Assembly (NCBI GenBank): GCA_018401435.1
Contig: JAGYJW010000035.1
Coordinates: forward strand, 1-64,000
Origin: Deltaproteobacteria bacterium
GTDB lineage: Bacteria; Myxococcota_A; UBA796; UBA2385
DNA length: 64,000 nucleotides
Direction: 5' to 3'
The notes below the pieces were generated by a model. It was given only the letters and a program-made list of their open reading frames with translations. It did not search any database and was not told the DNA's origin. The position numbers were made by a program, and so were the translations under genes. Position 1 is the first letter of the stretch. Every line of letters starts with the position of its first letter. Shown here piece after piece: positions 16,419 to 25,887 of the stretch.

Positions 16419-16499
16419 AGGTTCACGGGGACGGTCGATCATCCGGCAGGAATCGAGCGACCTGCCCCGCGATGAGGGAGGGGCTGTCGCGGAAGGTGC

Positions 16500-16870
16500 C
16501 GAAGGTCCTTCGGAGCGCGTCATCGCGTTCGTCGGTGGTGTGGAAGAACCGGTTGTGTGGTGACGCGCGCAGCCGATTACCGGACCCTATGGGGTTGAAC
16601 TCCGGGTGAGTACGGCGGCAGGCGGTGGAGCTCGAGCGTATCGCGTTGTTCTGGAAACCACTCCTTGCCCTGGCCCGTCGAGCCAGTGGCGGGGGCGGTG
16701 TCGATGACCAGGAAGACCTTGCGCCCTCGATGGTGCTCGACGAGGAGCTGGAGAGACTCGTGGAAGGTGTGGCCGTTGAACGTCCACGAACTGGTGGGTG
16801 AACTGCGGCTCCTCCTCGAGCGTGACCGCACCGGGCGTGGGCTGTCTTTCGGATGCCATAGGTATCAACC
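16500..16870 (-). pseudogene. IS630-like transposase remnant
   Basis: The minus strand gives SWTFNGHTFHESLQLLVE, then RKVFLVIDTAP and LELHRLPPYSPGVQPHRV, the second catalytic Asp region and PPYSP-x-x-NP block of IS630-type transposases. The upstream part is in another frame (GAVTLEEEPQFTHQF). The catalytic Glu and N-terminus are missing. It is distinct from the IS630 fragment at 2661-3072. Confidence 0.6.
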
Positions 16871-17955
16871 CGGGGCTGTACGCCACGTCGTGACCACGTC
16901 TGGTGGAGGGTGCCGTCAACCAGAAGCTGGCCTCGTCTTCAGCGCTACGACTCCTCGAAAACGCGCTGGCTTTTTTATCTCGGGCGGGCGCTCGCTGGCC
17001 GGGTCGCCTGCGCCTCGACGTTGGCCGAGCGAGTCGCTTACGGGGTCGCTGGACGGAGAACCGAGCTTGTTGAGGAGCCTAGAGGATGTGGTGATTGTGG
17101 TGGCTGACGCCCACTTGTCCCTGGATAGAGCCGACCAATCATCGGGCCGGTCCACACCCTGACGTAAAGCCCATCCACATCGGCCCCGCCTCGACGATGG
17201 CGCTCAGCTCGATAGGTTTGTGCTGCCAGTGGTGGCAGGAGCGGCCCCGGAACGCCTTGGTTCGGAGACCCTCAACACCCTCGACTCGTACCAGCCCAGC
17301 CAGAAGTTCACGGAACCACTTGGGCAGAACGGACCCTGATCAGCGATGTCGACGACGCGAGACCCGTCGATGTAAGGGCTTTTTTTTGGACGCGCCCACT
17401 TCCACATCGCGAGGTCACGTTAGCACTCTGCCTCTGTATTAGCCGCGTAGATCCGACTCTCGGTGGTGCGTTGTAAACAAACCAGGGGAGGGCTGGCGAG
17501 GGGGTTGTCGACACGCTTGCCTCAGTGGTTGGCTGCACGCCCGCTCCAAGGGGCTCTCGTGGCGCGTAGCGCCCTGCGTGCAACCTTCCGGGTAGACCCC
17601 TTAGTGGCTCCTCAGGGGCGCTATGGACAGCGCAGGCTATGGGCAACCCATCAGCCGTTGTTGGGGCTGCCCACGTCACCAGGGGTTGCCCACAGCCCCT
17701 TGGACAACCTGACCACCGACCACGGACACGGCATGACGTCTGGGGTTGCCCGCCGCCTGGCGCTGCGGCGGCGATTGGGTGAGGATCGGTGTCCCGGTCA
17801 AGGGGCAGCCGGCATGCAAACGGAAGGGTGCTCAGCGGGACTGGGCTGCGGCTCTGGGGCCAGGGGCGGCGTTGTCGATGGGGCTGTCGTGCGGCCTGGC
17901 TTGGTGCTGTGCGCGAAGGTCGCGTGCGGCTTCGAGTACGGTCGCGCTCGGCGTG
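16871..17955. other. Degenerate intergenic DNA between IS remnants
   Basis: No gene could be supported in about 1.1 kb. Both strands have open frames but none has a ribosome-binding site with recognisable sequence. A T8 run at 17382-17389 and a minus-strand stretch at 17204-17407 (SRVVDIADQGPFCPSGSVNF) could belong to another lost mobile element. Confidence 0.4.
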
Positions 17956-17959
17956 GATG

Positions 17960-19125
17960 GCCTTCTGGCGGCCCTGGGAGGAGATGTTGGGGTGATGTAG
18001 CCGATGGCACTGTGAAGACGGCTGGTGTTGTAGTGCTCGACGAAGTTGGTGACGAGGCGTCGGGCCTCGTCAAGTTGGAGGGCGGCGAGACGCGGATCGC
18101 GTCGCCACCGATGGTTCTATGTTAGCCTCGATCTTGCCGTTGGACTGCGGGTAGTAGGGCGAGGGAGGTCTCCACGTGGGTCATGCCGGTGAGCTTGATG
18201 GGAGTCCTTGAAATCGCGGGCGATGAACTGCGGCGGTATCGTGATGATTGCGTGGGGAGGCCTCTGGGTGGAGGCTGCGGTTTTGCTGCAGGATGACCTG
18301 GACCTCTTCTCGGTCATGGACTCGCAGATGTCCCAGTGGATGACCCAGCGGCTGCAGCCGTCGAGGACAGTGAAGAGATAGTAGAAGGTGCCGGTGTTGA
18401 TGGCAGGAGATGTCGATGTGCCAGTGTTCTGTGCCCGGACTCCGAGGGCTGATCGAAGCCGGTGCCCTTCTTCGAAGGCCGCTTCACCGGTCGGTGACGC
18501 GGCCTGGCTCGGACCCTCCCAGACCGTGGTGGGCGACGCGGCGACGATACCGATGTCGATCATCAGCGGTGAGCCGGCGGTAGCTCCCGATGGTCCAGCT
18601 TTGGCAGGCGAGGATCGCCTCGCGCTCCCACAGCTCGAGCCAGTGGTCTCGGGGACCAGGCCGTTGTGCTCGTTGGCGCGCCCGTATGCCTTCTGCCAGT
18701 CGTAAGAACTTCCGCGCGCTGGACGCCAGCGATCCAGAGTGATGAAGCGGGCAGCCCGGGATCTCAGTGATGGACGAGTGCGCACGAAGTCGACGATAGG
18801 TCCCGCGTGTCGGGCGGGACCCAACGCGATTGTTCAGGGCTCCCCAAGCGTTTTAGCGAGACATACTCCTGCTGGTAGGCGATGACGCCATGCCCCAGCT
18901 GGTGAGCCTCGCCCTGAGCGCGTCCCGCTGCGCGCTCAGGTCCTTCTCCACCCGGCTGGTGGTGACCGCCGGCTGGAACGCGCCGGCGGGTTCTCGAAAA
19001 GAGGCTTTACTTCTGCCAGTAGTGAAGACGCTGGGTTGCAGGTCGTACTCGACGCAAAGATCTGAAATCCTTTGCCTTATCCCACGGAAGTGCTGGCGGG
19101 AGGATGGCAAACCTTCTGGTCGGTG
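17960..19125 (-). pseudogene. IS3-family insertion sequence, decayed orfA and orfB
   Basis: orfA traces at 18853-19125 read RISDLCVEYDLQPSVF, the helix-turn-helix part of IS3-type OrfA. orfB traces run from 18840 to 17960 across several frames: RWVPPDTRD, a hallmark HW-DIS-type block broken by a frameshift, then GTFYYLFTVLDGCSRWVIHW and PQFIARDFKD (integrase-core Asp blocks), and finally NFVEHYNTSRLHSAIGYITP, the conserved YN-x-x-RLHSA-x-GY-x-TP C-terminus. Several indels make it non-functional. No terminal inverted repeats could be fixed by eye. Confidence 0.8.
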
Positions 19126-19389
19126 GTGAAGTTGCGGCAGGGTTTTCGGGGCACGGGCTCCCTGGTTGCCGCTCTTTACGCGGCGGTGGGAAAATCGTTC
19201 AACTGGGGCGGTACAGCCTGCATCCCAGGAGTGCGTCCAGCACGCGGCTCTTCGGGAGTCGCGCGCTGCACGCTGACCGGCTGAGCGATAACAGGCGACC
19301 GCGGCCTGCCTCCACGGCGAGATCAGGGAAGCCTGATCCTCATGGGATCCCGAGTCAAGCGGCTTGGCTGCGGTTCAATGGGATCCTGT

Positions 19390-20453
<1,064 letters not shown>

Positions 20454-20457
<4 letters not shown>

Positions 20458-20876
20458 TGGTCACCCCAGGGCGCTTCCCCGGTGACGTTGCCGTCGGGCC
20501 AGGGGTTGTCTTGGGGCGCCTGGGGCGCGACCACCGGGGCGTCCACCGGGGCGTCGGCGGCCTCGGGCAGGTTGGCGTCAAAGGGCTTGCGTTCGGGCCG
20601 GGGGGCCGTGCGCGCTTGTTCGGCCGCGACATTGGCCTGGGCCAGGCCGCGCACCGACAGGGCCTCTGCCGGACCGAAGTCCGACGACGCCCACTCTTCG
20701 CGCGCCTTGAGCACCAGCTGTTCGGCCAAGGTCCAGGCATAGGGGGCCCGCTCGGGCGCCTCGGCTTCGCGGGCCAGCAGCAGCGCCTGCTCGGCCTTGA
20801 CGAGGTGGACCGTGCTCCGGGTGGCCGTGCATCCGACCAGGAGGCCGACGAGCAGCAGCGGGACCAGGCGTGACAT
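20454..20876 (-). CDS. Lipoprotein partner of OmpA protein (DUF4398-like)
   Basis: Start ATG at 20876 (MSRLVPLLLVGLLVGC) gives a clean lipoprotein signal with lipobox LVGC; an ATG three codons upstream is also possible. The mature part is helical and Ala/Glu-rich (VHLVKAEQALLLAREAEAPE), with the periodicity of DUF4398-type lipoproteins often found next to OmpA proteins. It ends in a Pro/Ala/Asp-rich tail. Overlap with the OmpA-family gene (ATGA) supports joint function in tethering the envelope. A TAGGAT hexamer near 20978 could be the -10. Confidence 0.75.
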
Positions 20877-20975
20877 CAAGGGCATCCGGCAGCCGGGGTG
20901 AGCAGAGGAGTGGGCCCCCATAAGCGGCTAGCAGCGGCGCCGACAAGCCAACGGGAAGCAAGCATCTCTACCATC

Positions 20976-23075
20976 CTATGGCGCGCTCGGGGGGAGGTCG
21001 CCTGTGGGCGGCGCATCGGCCCGATTGGCAGCCCAGGCGTGAAGGTCGAAGACGGCCATGAAGTAGCGGCTGGGCATGCGTTCGGCCGGCAGGTGAACCT
21101 CGTGGCTGGACCAGGGGATCCAGGCGGGGCCATCGGGAAAGTTGCGCGCCTTGCCGGGCCAGTCAAAGGCCTCGTGCTCGGTCAGCTCCACCGGGTCCTG
21201 GCCCAAGCGATCGGCCAGGGACCGCACCACATGCCGGTACATGACCGATCCCTGGGTGGGCTCGTGCAGGTAGTAGCCGCGCTCGTGCACCACCACCCAG
21301 CGGTAGTCCGACCGGGTCATCAACGACAGCAGCGCCTCGTCGGGGATCTGCATGGCGTCGTGATCCAGGGGCTCCCGTGACAGCAGGCGCAGGGCCTCTT
21401 CGGCGCGGTCACCCGCGGGCTCATCCGCCGCAAGCCAGCGCAGGCGTTCGGCCGGTTCGCCCCCCCCCTCGTCCCGGAAGGGCGGGGGGATGGCCGGCAG
21501 GGTGGCCCAGGACCGGTAGACCTTCTGCCGGTGGAAGCTCTGGTAGGCCGTCAGGATGTCCTGCTGCTGCTCCAAGGGCAGCTCGATGATGCCCTGTCGG
21601 CTGGCAGGGTCGAGGTCGGCATACCAGCCCGGCAGGCGCAAGGCCGAGACCTGGGTGGGCACCCGCCACATCTCGGGCCCGTCCGAGCCTTCGGCCACGG
21701 GTCCCAAATCGAAACGGTAGAAGGGCTGCAAGGAGATGGCCAGCAGGGCCAGCCCCCCCGCGAGGCGCCGGCGCCAGGGCGGCAGCGCGCCCACGCACAG
21801 GGCCACCAGCACCACCGTCGCCACCACCATCAGGCTGGCCATCCGGTAGGGGGCGAACATCCGGCTCATGCCAGGGATGAACTGAAACATCAGCGCATAG
21901 GGCAGCCGCAGCACATGGTCGCCCAGGCGCAGCACCTCGCTGGTGTCCTTCTGGGCGCCGAACTTCAAGAAGGGGCCCAGGGTGCCCAGGAAGAAGATCA
22001 GCCAGATGGCCAGCCAGCCCCGGGCCCGGCGCAAGAAGAGCGCCGGCAGCACCCCAACCAGGAAGGCGGCCAGCGGCAGGGCCAGCACGCCATGTTCAGG
22101 GTTGAAGGCGTAATCTACAGGCCAGGCCGAATCGATGGTCCGGTGCAGGGACGAGAGCACATTCTCTCGGTAGGACGCAGGCCGCAGCGGGGCCTGGGCG
22201 ATGGTGTCATAGGCCGGGAACTTCAGGAAGAAGGTCAACTCTGGGAGCTTTTCGACCCCGCCGCGCCCACCCGAACCCGCGCCGCTGGACAGGTAGGGGG
22301 TCACAAAGAAGAGCACGCCCAGGCCCGCGGTCAGGGCGGCCGGCATCAGCCACTCCAGGGCCTGCCGCAGCAGCGGCCGCTCCTTCCAGGCCCATCCCGC
22401 GAGGTGCATGAAGGTGAAGAGAGCCGCAAAGAGCCCATAGAACCAATAGAAGCCCGCCACCAACGAGAAGACGACCCCCGCGAGGGCCCCGTCGATGCGG
22501 CTGCCAGTGCGCTCGGCCCGGCGCAGCACCGCCGGGTAGAGCAGCAGCCACCACAGCAGCACCTGCCGCAGCCCGGTCTTGTTGATGTCCTGGAAGACCA
22601 GGGGGTTGATGACGGCCACGGCACCCGCCGCCAGGGCCACCGCCCGGCTCTCGGTGAAGGACCGCGCGAGAACATAGCCACAGACGCCATTCCCAACGAG
22701 AATGGCCATCACCTTGAGGTTGTGGCTGGCCGGAAAGCCGAAGGCCTTGTCCAGGGGGTAGCTGAGCAGCAAGATGTCGAGGATATTGCCGGTCTCGGGG
22801 TAGCGACCCAGGCCCACCAGGGTGGCGATGCGGTCCAGCAGGCCCATATCGCTGAGGCGCACGGCCTCGACCTCTTGAAAATGCCACCAGGCCCGCCACA
22901 TCCAGCCGCCCAGCTCGCCCCCGCCCAGGATGACCGCGTCGAGGTGTGCCGCCGTGGGCCAGGTCAGGGCCACGGCCAGGGCCAGGAAGACCACGATGGC
23001 CAGCAGCAGCTCGATGAGGCCGCGCCGCAGGCGGTCGGGCCCCACCAGGTAGAGCAGGTCGAGCAGCAGGTTCAT
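20976..23075 (-). CDS. GT-C-like polytopic membrane protein 2
   Basis: This 699-residue protein starts at ATG 23075, overlapping the stop of the upstream paralogue (ATGA). The N-terminal half has about ten hydrophobic segments, starting with LLAIVVFLALAVALTWPTAAH, the first helix and first luminal loop typical of GT-C polyprenyl-phosphate-sugar glycosyltransferases. The C-terminal half is a large soluble region ending in HAWAANRADAPP. The motif YRWVVVHERGYYL near 600 recurs in the upstream protein as YRYVVVHERLYPGF. Its role in glycan or lipid modification on the periplasmic face is inferred from fold only. The catalytic acidic residues cannot be assigned with certainty. Confidence 0.65.
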   Translation of the reverse strand: MNLLLDLLYLVGPDRLRRGLIELLLAIVVFLALAVALTWPTAAHLDAVILGGGELGGWMWRAWWHFQEVEAVRLSDMGLLDRIATLVGLGRYPETGNILDILLLSYPLDKAFGFPASHNLKVMAILVGNGVCGYVLARSFTESRAVALAAGAVAVINPLVFQDINKTGLRQVLLWWLLLYPAVLRRAERTGSRIDGALAGVVFSLVAGFYWFYGLFAALFTFMHLAGWAWKERPLLRQALEWLMPAALTAGLGVLFFVTPYLSSGAGSGGRGGVEKLPELTFFLKFPAYDTIAQAPLRPASYRENVLSSLHRTIDSAWPVDYAFNPEHGVLALPLAAFLVGVLPALFLRRARGWLAIWLIFFLGTLGPFLKFGAQKDTSEVLRLGDHVLRLPYALMFQFIPGMSRMFAPYRMASLMVVATVVLVALCVGALPPWRRRLAGGLALLAISLQPFYRFDLGPVAEGSDGPEMWRVPTQVSALRLPGWYADLDPASRQGIIELPLEQQQDILTAYQSFHRQKVYRSWATLPAIPPPFRDEGGGEPAERLRWLAADEPAGDRAEEALRLLSREPLDHDAMQIPDEALLSLMTRSDYRWVVVHERGYYLHEPTQGSVMYRHVVRSLADRLGQDPVELTEHEAFDWPGKARNFPDGPAWIPWSSHEVHLPAERMPSRYFMAVFDLHAWAANRADAPPTGDLPPSAP

Positions 23076-24847
23076 CCCGCACCCCCCGCGTCCCCAAGGG
23101 GCTCCCCCAGCGCAGGCAGGGTGTAGACCAGGATGCGGGACTCGGGGTAGCGCCGCGGCTGGCCAAAGACGCCGGTCAGCAGGGTCTCCACCTGGTCCCG
23201 CTTGAAGCCCGGGTAGAGGCGCTCGTGCACCACCACATAGCGGTAGCCCTGGCGGGCCAGCACGCGCCCGCTCACCACCAGGTCCAGCAGGGGCAGCGCG
23301 GCGGGCAGGCTGCGGGCGCGGCTGGCCTCCAGCTTCATCAGCGCCACCGCGAGGTGGTTCTGCAGGAGGGCCCGGGGCATCGGGTCGTTGAGGCCCCAGG
23401 GCACCGGGCGCCCATGGCCCGCCTGGTACCAGACATAGACAGCACGTTCCAAGTTGGGCACGGCCAGGGGCAGGTCGAGGACCGCCCCCGGGGTCGGGTC
23501 CCGGGCCATCTCGGCATAGGCGTCGGGGATGGTGGCCCGACCCGCCGGCACCGGCAAGGAGGCGGGCGAGGCCAGGCCCGCCTCGAGCAGCAGCAGGGCC
23601 CCCACCGCCGCGGCCGCCAGCAGCCGCCGGGGCGCCGGCTGGTCGCGCAGCAGGTGGCGCAAGCCATGGGCCGCCAGCAAGGCCAGGGCGAGGTTCACCC
23701 CCACCACAAAGCGAAAGGGGTGGGAGATGCGGTCGAAGACCGGGATGGCCTCGAAGAGGGCCAGGAAGGGCAGCGGCAGCCGCCGCCCCCACAGCTCGAC
23801 ATAGGTGCCCCCCACATTCAGGTAGGGGCCCAAGGCGAAGGCGAAGAAGAGCAGGCCCAGCCAGTGCCAGGGGGCCAGATCCCGCCGCCGACGGGTGAGC
23901 AGGGTGGCGGCTCCCGCCAGCAGCAGGCTCACCCAGCCCACATAGACGATGATCACCAGCTCTTCGCCATGCAGCGTGTGCAGGTCGGGGCTGGGGGTGG
24001 TCCCCGGGCGGAAGAAGGCCACCAGATCGCTGATATTGTGGAAGAGCAGCGAATTCCAGACGAAGCCCGGGTCGCGGCTGACCAGGGCGTCGGGCGCCCC
24101 CAGCGAGGCCTGGAAGGCCAGAAAACCCGGGGCCACCAGGGCCGCCGCCAGCAGGCCGGCCGCCAGCAGCCGGGGGGCGGCCGCCCGCCAGTCCACCAGG
24201 TAGGGGCGCCCCACCCCGCGGGTGCCCAGGATCACGAGCCCGCCCAGAAAGGCGAAGAGCCCGTAATACCAGCTGGTCAGCATGCAGAGGCCAGCGCCCA
24301 GGCCCAGCACCAGGGCGCGCCCCCAGGTGGGGCGATCCAGGACGCGCAGCAGCCCCCACAGGGTGAAGGGCAGCCAGCCCGCGCAGACCGTCTCGGAGAT
24401 GCCGTTGTAGGCCTGGCCCAGCAGGTGGGGCGAGGCGCCAAAGGCCACCAGGGCGACCAGGGAGGCCGCGGCGTCGTGGGTGACCGCGCGGGCCAGCAGC
24501 CAGGCCGAGAAGGCCGAGAAGGCGAGGCCCACCACCATGACCGCGTTGTAGGCGAAGACGGGCCCCCACAGCAGCTGCAGGGGCAGGCTCATCAGCACCT
24601 GCACCGTGTCGATGAACCACAGGGTGCCGCCCTGGGGGAAGGCGAGCAGGTCGGTCTGACCGGGCCAATGGCCCGCCTGCAAGGCCTCGGCCACCCACCA
24701 GTAGCCCCAGATGTGGTTCCAGCCGTCGTTGCCCGGGTGGCCGATCACCTGGTCCACGGGATGCAGCGCCACCGGCCAGGTCAGGGCCAGGGCCAGGAGC
24801 AAGGCGGCCAGGGCCGCCAGCAGGGCCTCGGAGAGCTTCGATGACAC
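23072..24847 (-). CDS. GT-C-like polytopic membrane protein 1
   Basis: A 591-residue protein starting GTG at 24847. It has ten or more transmembrane segments (ALAALLLALALTWPVALHP is the first), a first loop with GNDGWNHIWGYWWVAEAL containing acidic/aromatic residues as in GT-C enzymes, then a C-terminal soluble part with VPAGRATIPDAYAEMARDP, GAVLDLPL and YRYVVVHERLYPGFK. Paralogous in layout to the downstream gene and translationally coupled to it. Probably an envelope glycosyltransferase or YfhO-like protein; donor and acceptor are unknown. It diverges from the lipoprotein at 24934. Confidence 0.65.
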   Translation of the reverse strand: MSSKLSEALLAALAALLLALALTWPVALHPVDQVIGHPGNDGWNHIWGYWWVAEALQAGHWPGQTDLLAFPQGGTLWFIDTVQVLMSLPLQLLWGPVFAYNAVMVVGLAFSAFSAWLLARAVTHDAAASLVALVAFGASPHLLGQAYNGISETVCAGWLPFTLWGLLRVLDRPTWGRALVLGLGAGLCMLTSWYYGLFAFLGGLVILGTRGVGRPYLVDWRAAAPRLLAAGLLAAALVAPGFLAFQASLGAPDALVSRDPGFVWNSLLFHNISDLVAFFRPGTTPSPDLHTLHGEELVIIVYVGWVSLLLAGAATLLTRRRRDLAPWHWLGLLFFAFALGPYLNVGGTYVELWGRRLPLPFLALFEAIPVFDRISHPFRFVVGVNLALALLAAHGLRHLLRDQPAPRRLLAAAAVGALLLLEAGLASPASLPVPAGRATIPDAYAEMARDPTPGAVLDLPLAVPNLERAVYVWYQAGHGRPVPWGLNDPMPRALLQNHLAVALMKLEASRARSLPAALPLLDLVVSGRVLARQGYRYVVVHERLYPGFKRDQVETLLTGVFGQPRRYPESRILVYTLPALGEPLGDAGGAG

Positions 24848-24933
24848 GGGGCCGCAGTGTAGCCCCCGGCGCAGTCGGGCGGGCCCCCAGACCCACGCAG
24901 CGCGCCGGGTCCGCCTGGGCTACCCTGCCCAGA

Positions 24934-25878
24934 ATGCGCGCCCTCCTGCCCCTGCTCGCCCTCGCTCTGGCCGCTTGCGACCGCGAGCCGCTGCCCCTGC
25001 CCACCGAAGCGGCCGTGGCCGAGACCTCGGGCGAGGCGGCGCCTGGTGGTGTGGATGGCGCGCCCGCCGATGGGGCGCCCGCGGCCGACCGCGCCGCGCC
25101 GCCCCTCTACCAGCTGCTCTACGCGGCCGACCCCGGGTCGGGGACGCCGCCGGGCTGCAGCGGGTGCGCGCCCTCCTCTGGCTGCAGCGTATGGATCTCA
25201 ACGCCGACCAGCTCTCGCTGTTGGCCGAGCTGCAGGCCAGCGTCGCCGAGCGGGTGCGGCGCCTGGACGCCACCGAGGCCGAGCTGCGCCAGAGAGACGC
25301 CGAAGCCCGCGCCCGCGCCTATGACGAGATCTGGCGGCAGCTCAACGCCGGCGCCCGCGCCGACGCGCCGGAGCTGGACGCGCCCATCCAGGCCCTGCAG
25401 GCGCTGGGCGAAGACGGCCGCCTGCAGCAAGAGCGATTGAGCATCCGAATGGAGGGCCTGCGCTCCATTCTCGACGAGGAGCGCAGCTTCTTGCGCACCT
25501 TGAGCCCCGCCCAGGAGGCCGCCCTGACCGAGGCCCTCTTCCTGCTGCGCCACCGCCTCGATCCCGTTGGCCACCCTGGCGACTTCCAGTCCCTGGTGGG
25601 CTCGATCTACGACCCGGGCCAGTTCTCGGTGCTCACCCGGGGCACCAGCGCCGCGGCCCTGGAGCCGCTCAACATCGGGGCCCTGTGGAGCGAGGAGGGC
25701 GCCTTGCGGGACCACCCCCTGCACGACGCCCGCCGAGAGGTGATCCTGCTGCTCGCCTTGCTGGAGCCCGGGCTGGATGAGGCCATCGCGGCGGCCCGCG
25801 CCCGCGCCACCCCTGGCAGCGGCGAGCCAGCCCCGCGCCCCCGGGCTGAGGCAGGCGAAGGGGTCCGGCGCTGGATAA
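24934..25878 (+). CDS. Lipoprotein with helical domain, one-base frameshift
   Basis: ATG at 24934 opens MRALLPLLALALAACDREP, a lipoprotein signal (lipobox LAAC, Cys15), then an Ala/Gly-rich linker to YQLLYAADP. At the C-run 25131-25134 the reading frame must shift by one base: restoring one C gives DPRVGDAAGLQRVRALL, then LQRMDLNADQLSLLAELQ in the other frame. The long helical part contains MDLNADQLSLL and LSPAQEAALTEAL, loosely like the LTxxQ segments of Spy/CpxP-type periplasmic proteins. The 3' end is also uncertain; an in-frame TAA at 25876 needs another shift. Error or decay cannot be separated here. TACCCT at 24921-24926 lies eight bases before the ATG. Confidence 0.6.
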
Positions 25879-25887
25879 GCCCGCACC

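Noticed and set aside
17463-18125. 220-codon plus-strand ORF over the IS3 remnant.
   Set aside because: It is antisense to recognisable transposase C-terminal sequence (NFVEHYNTSRLHSAIGYITP) and has no homology of its own.
20976-25004. A 1342-codon open frame on the minus strand spanning two genes, and other very long antisense frames (11703-14741, 45320-47773, 61728-63995, 24711-28142).
   Set aside because: High G+C third positions suppress stops in antisense and alternate frames. The sequences lack domains and are shadows of htpG, gyrB, the transporter, the GT-C-like genes and the radical SAM gene. Only the portions named as features are real.
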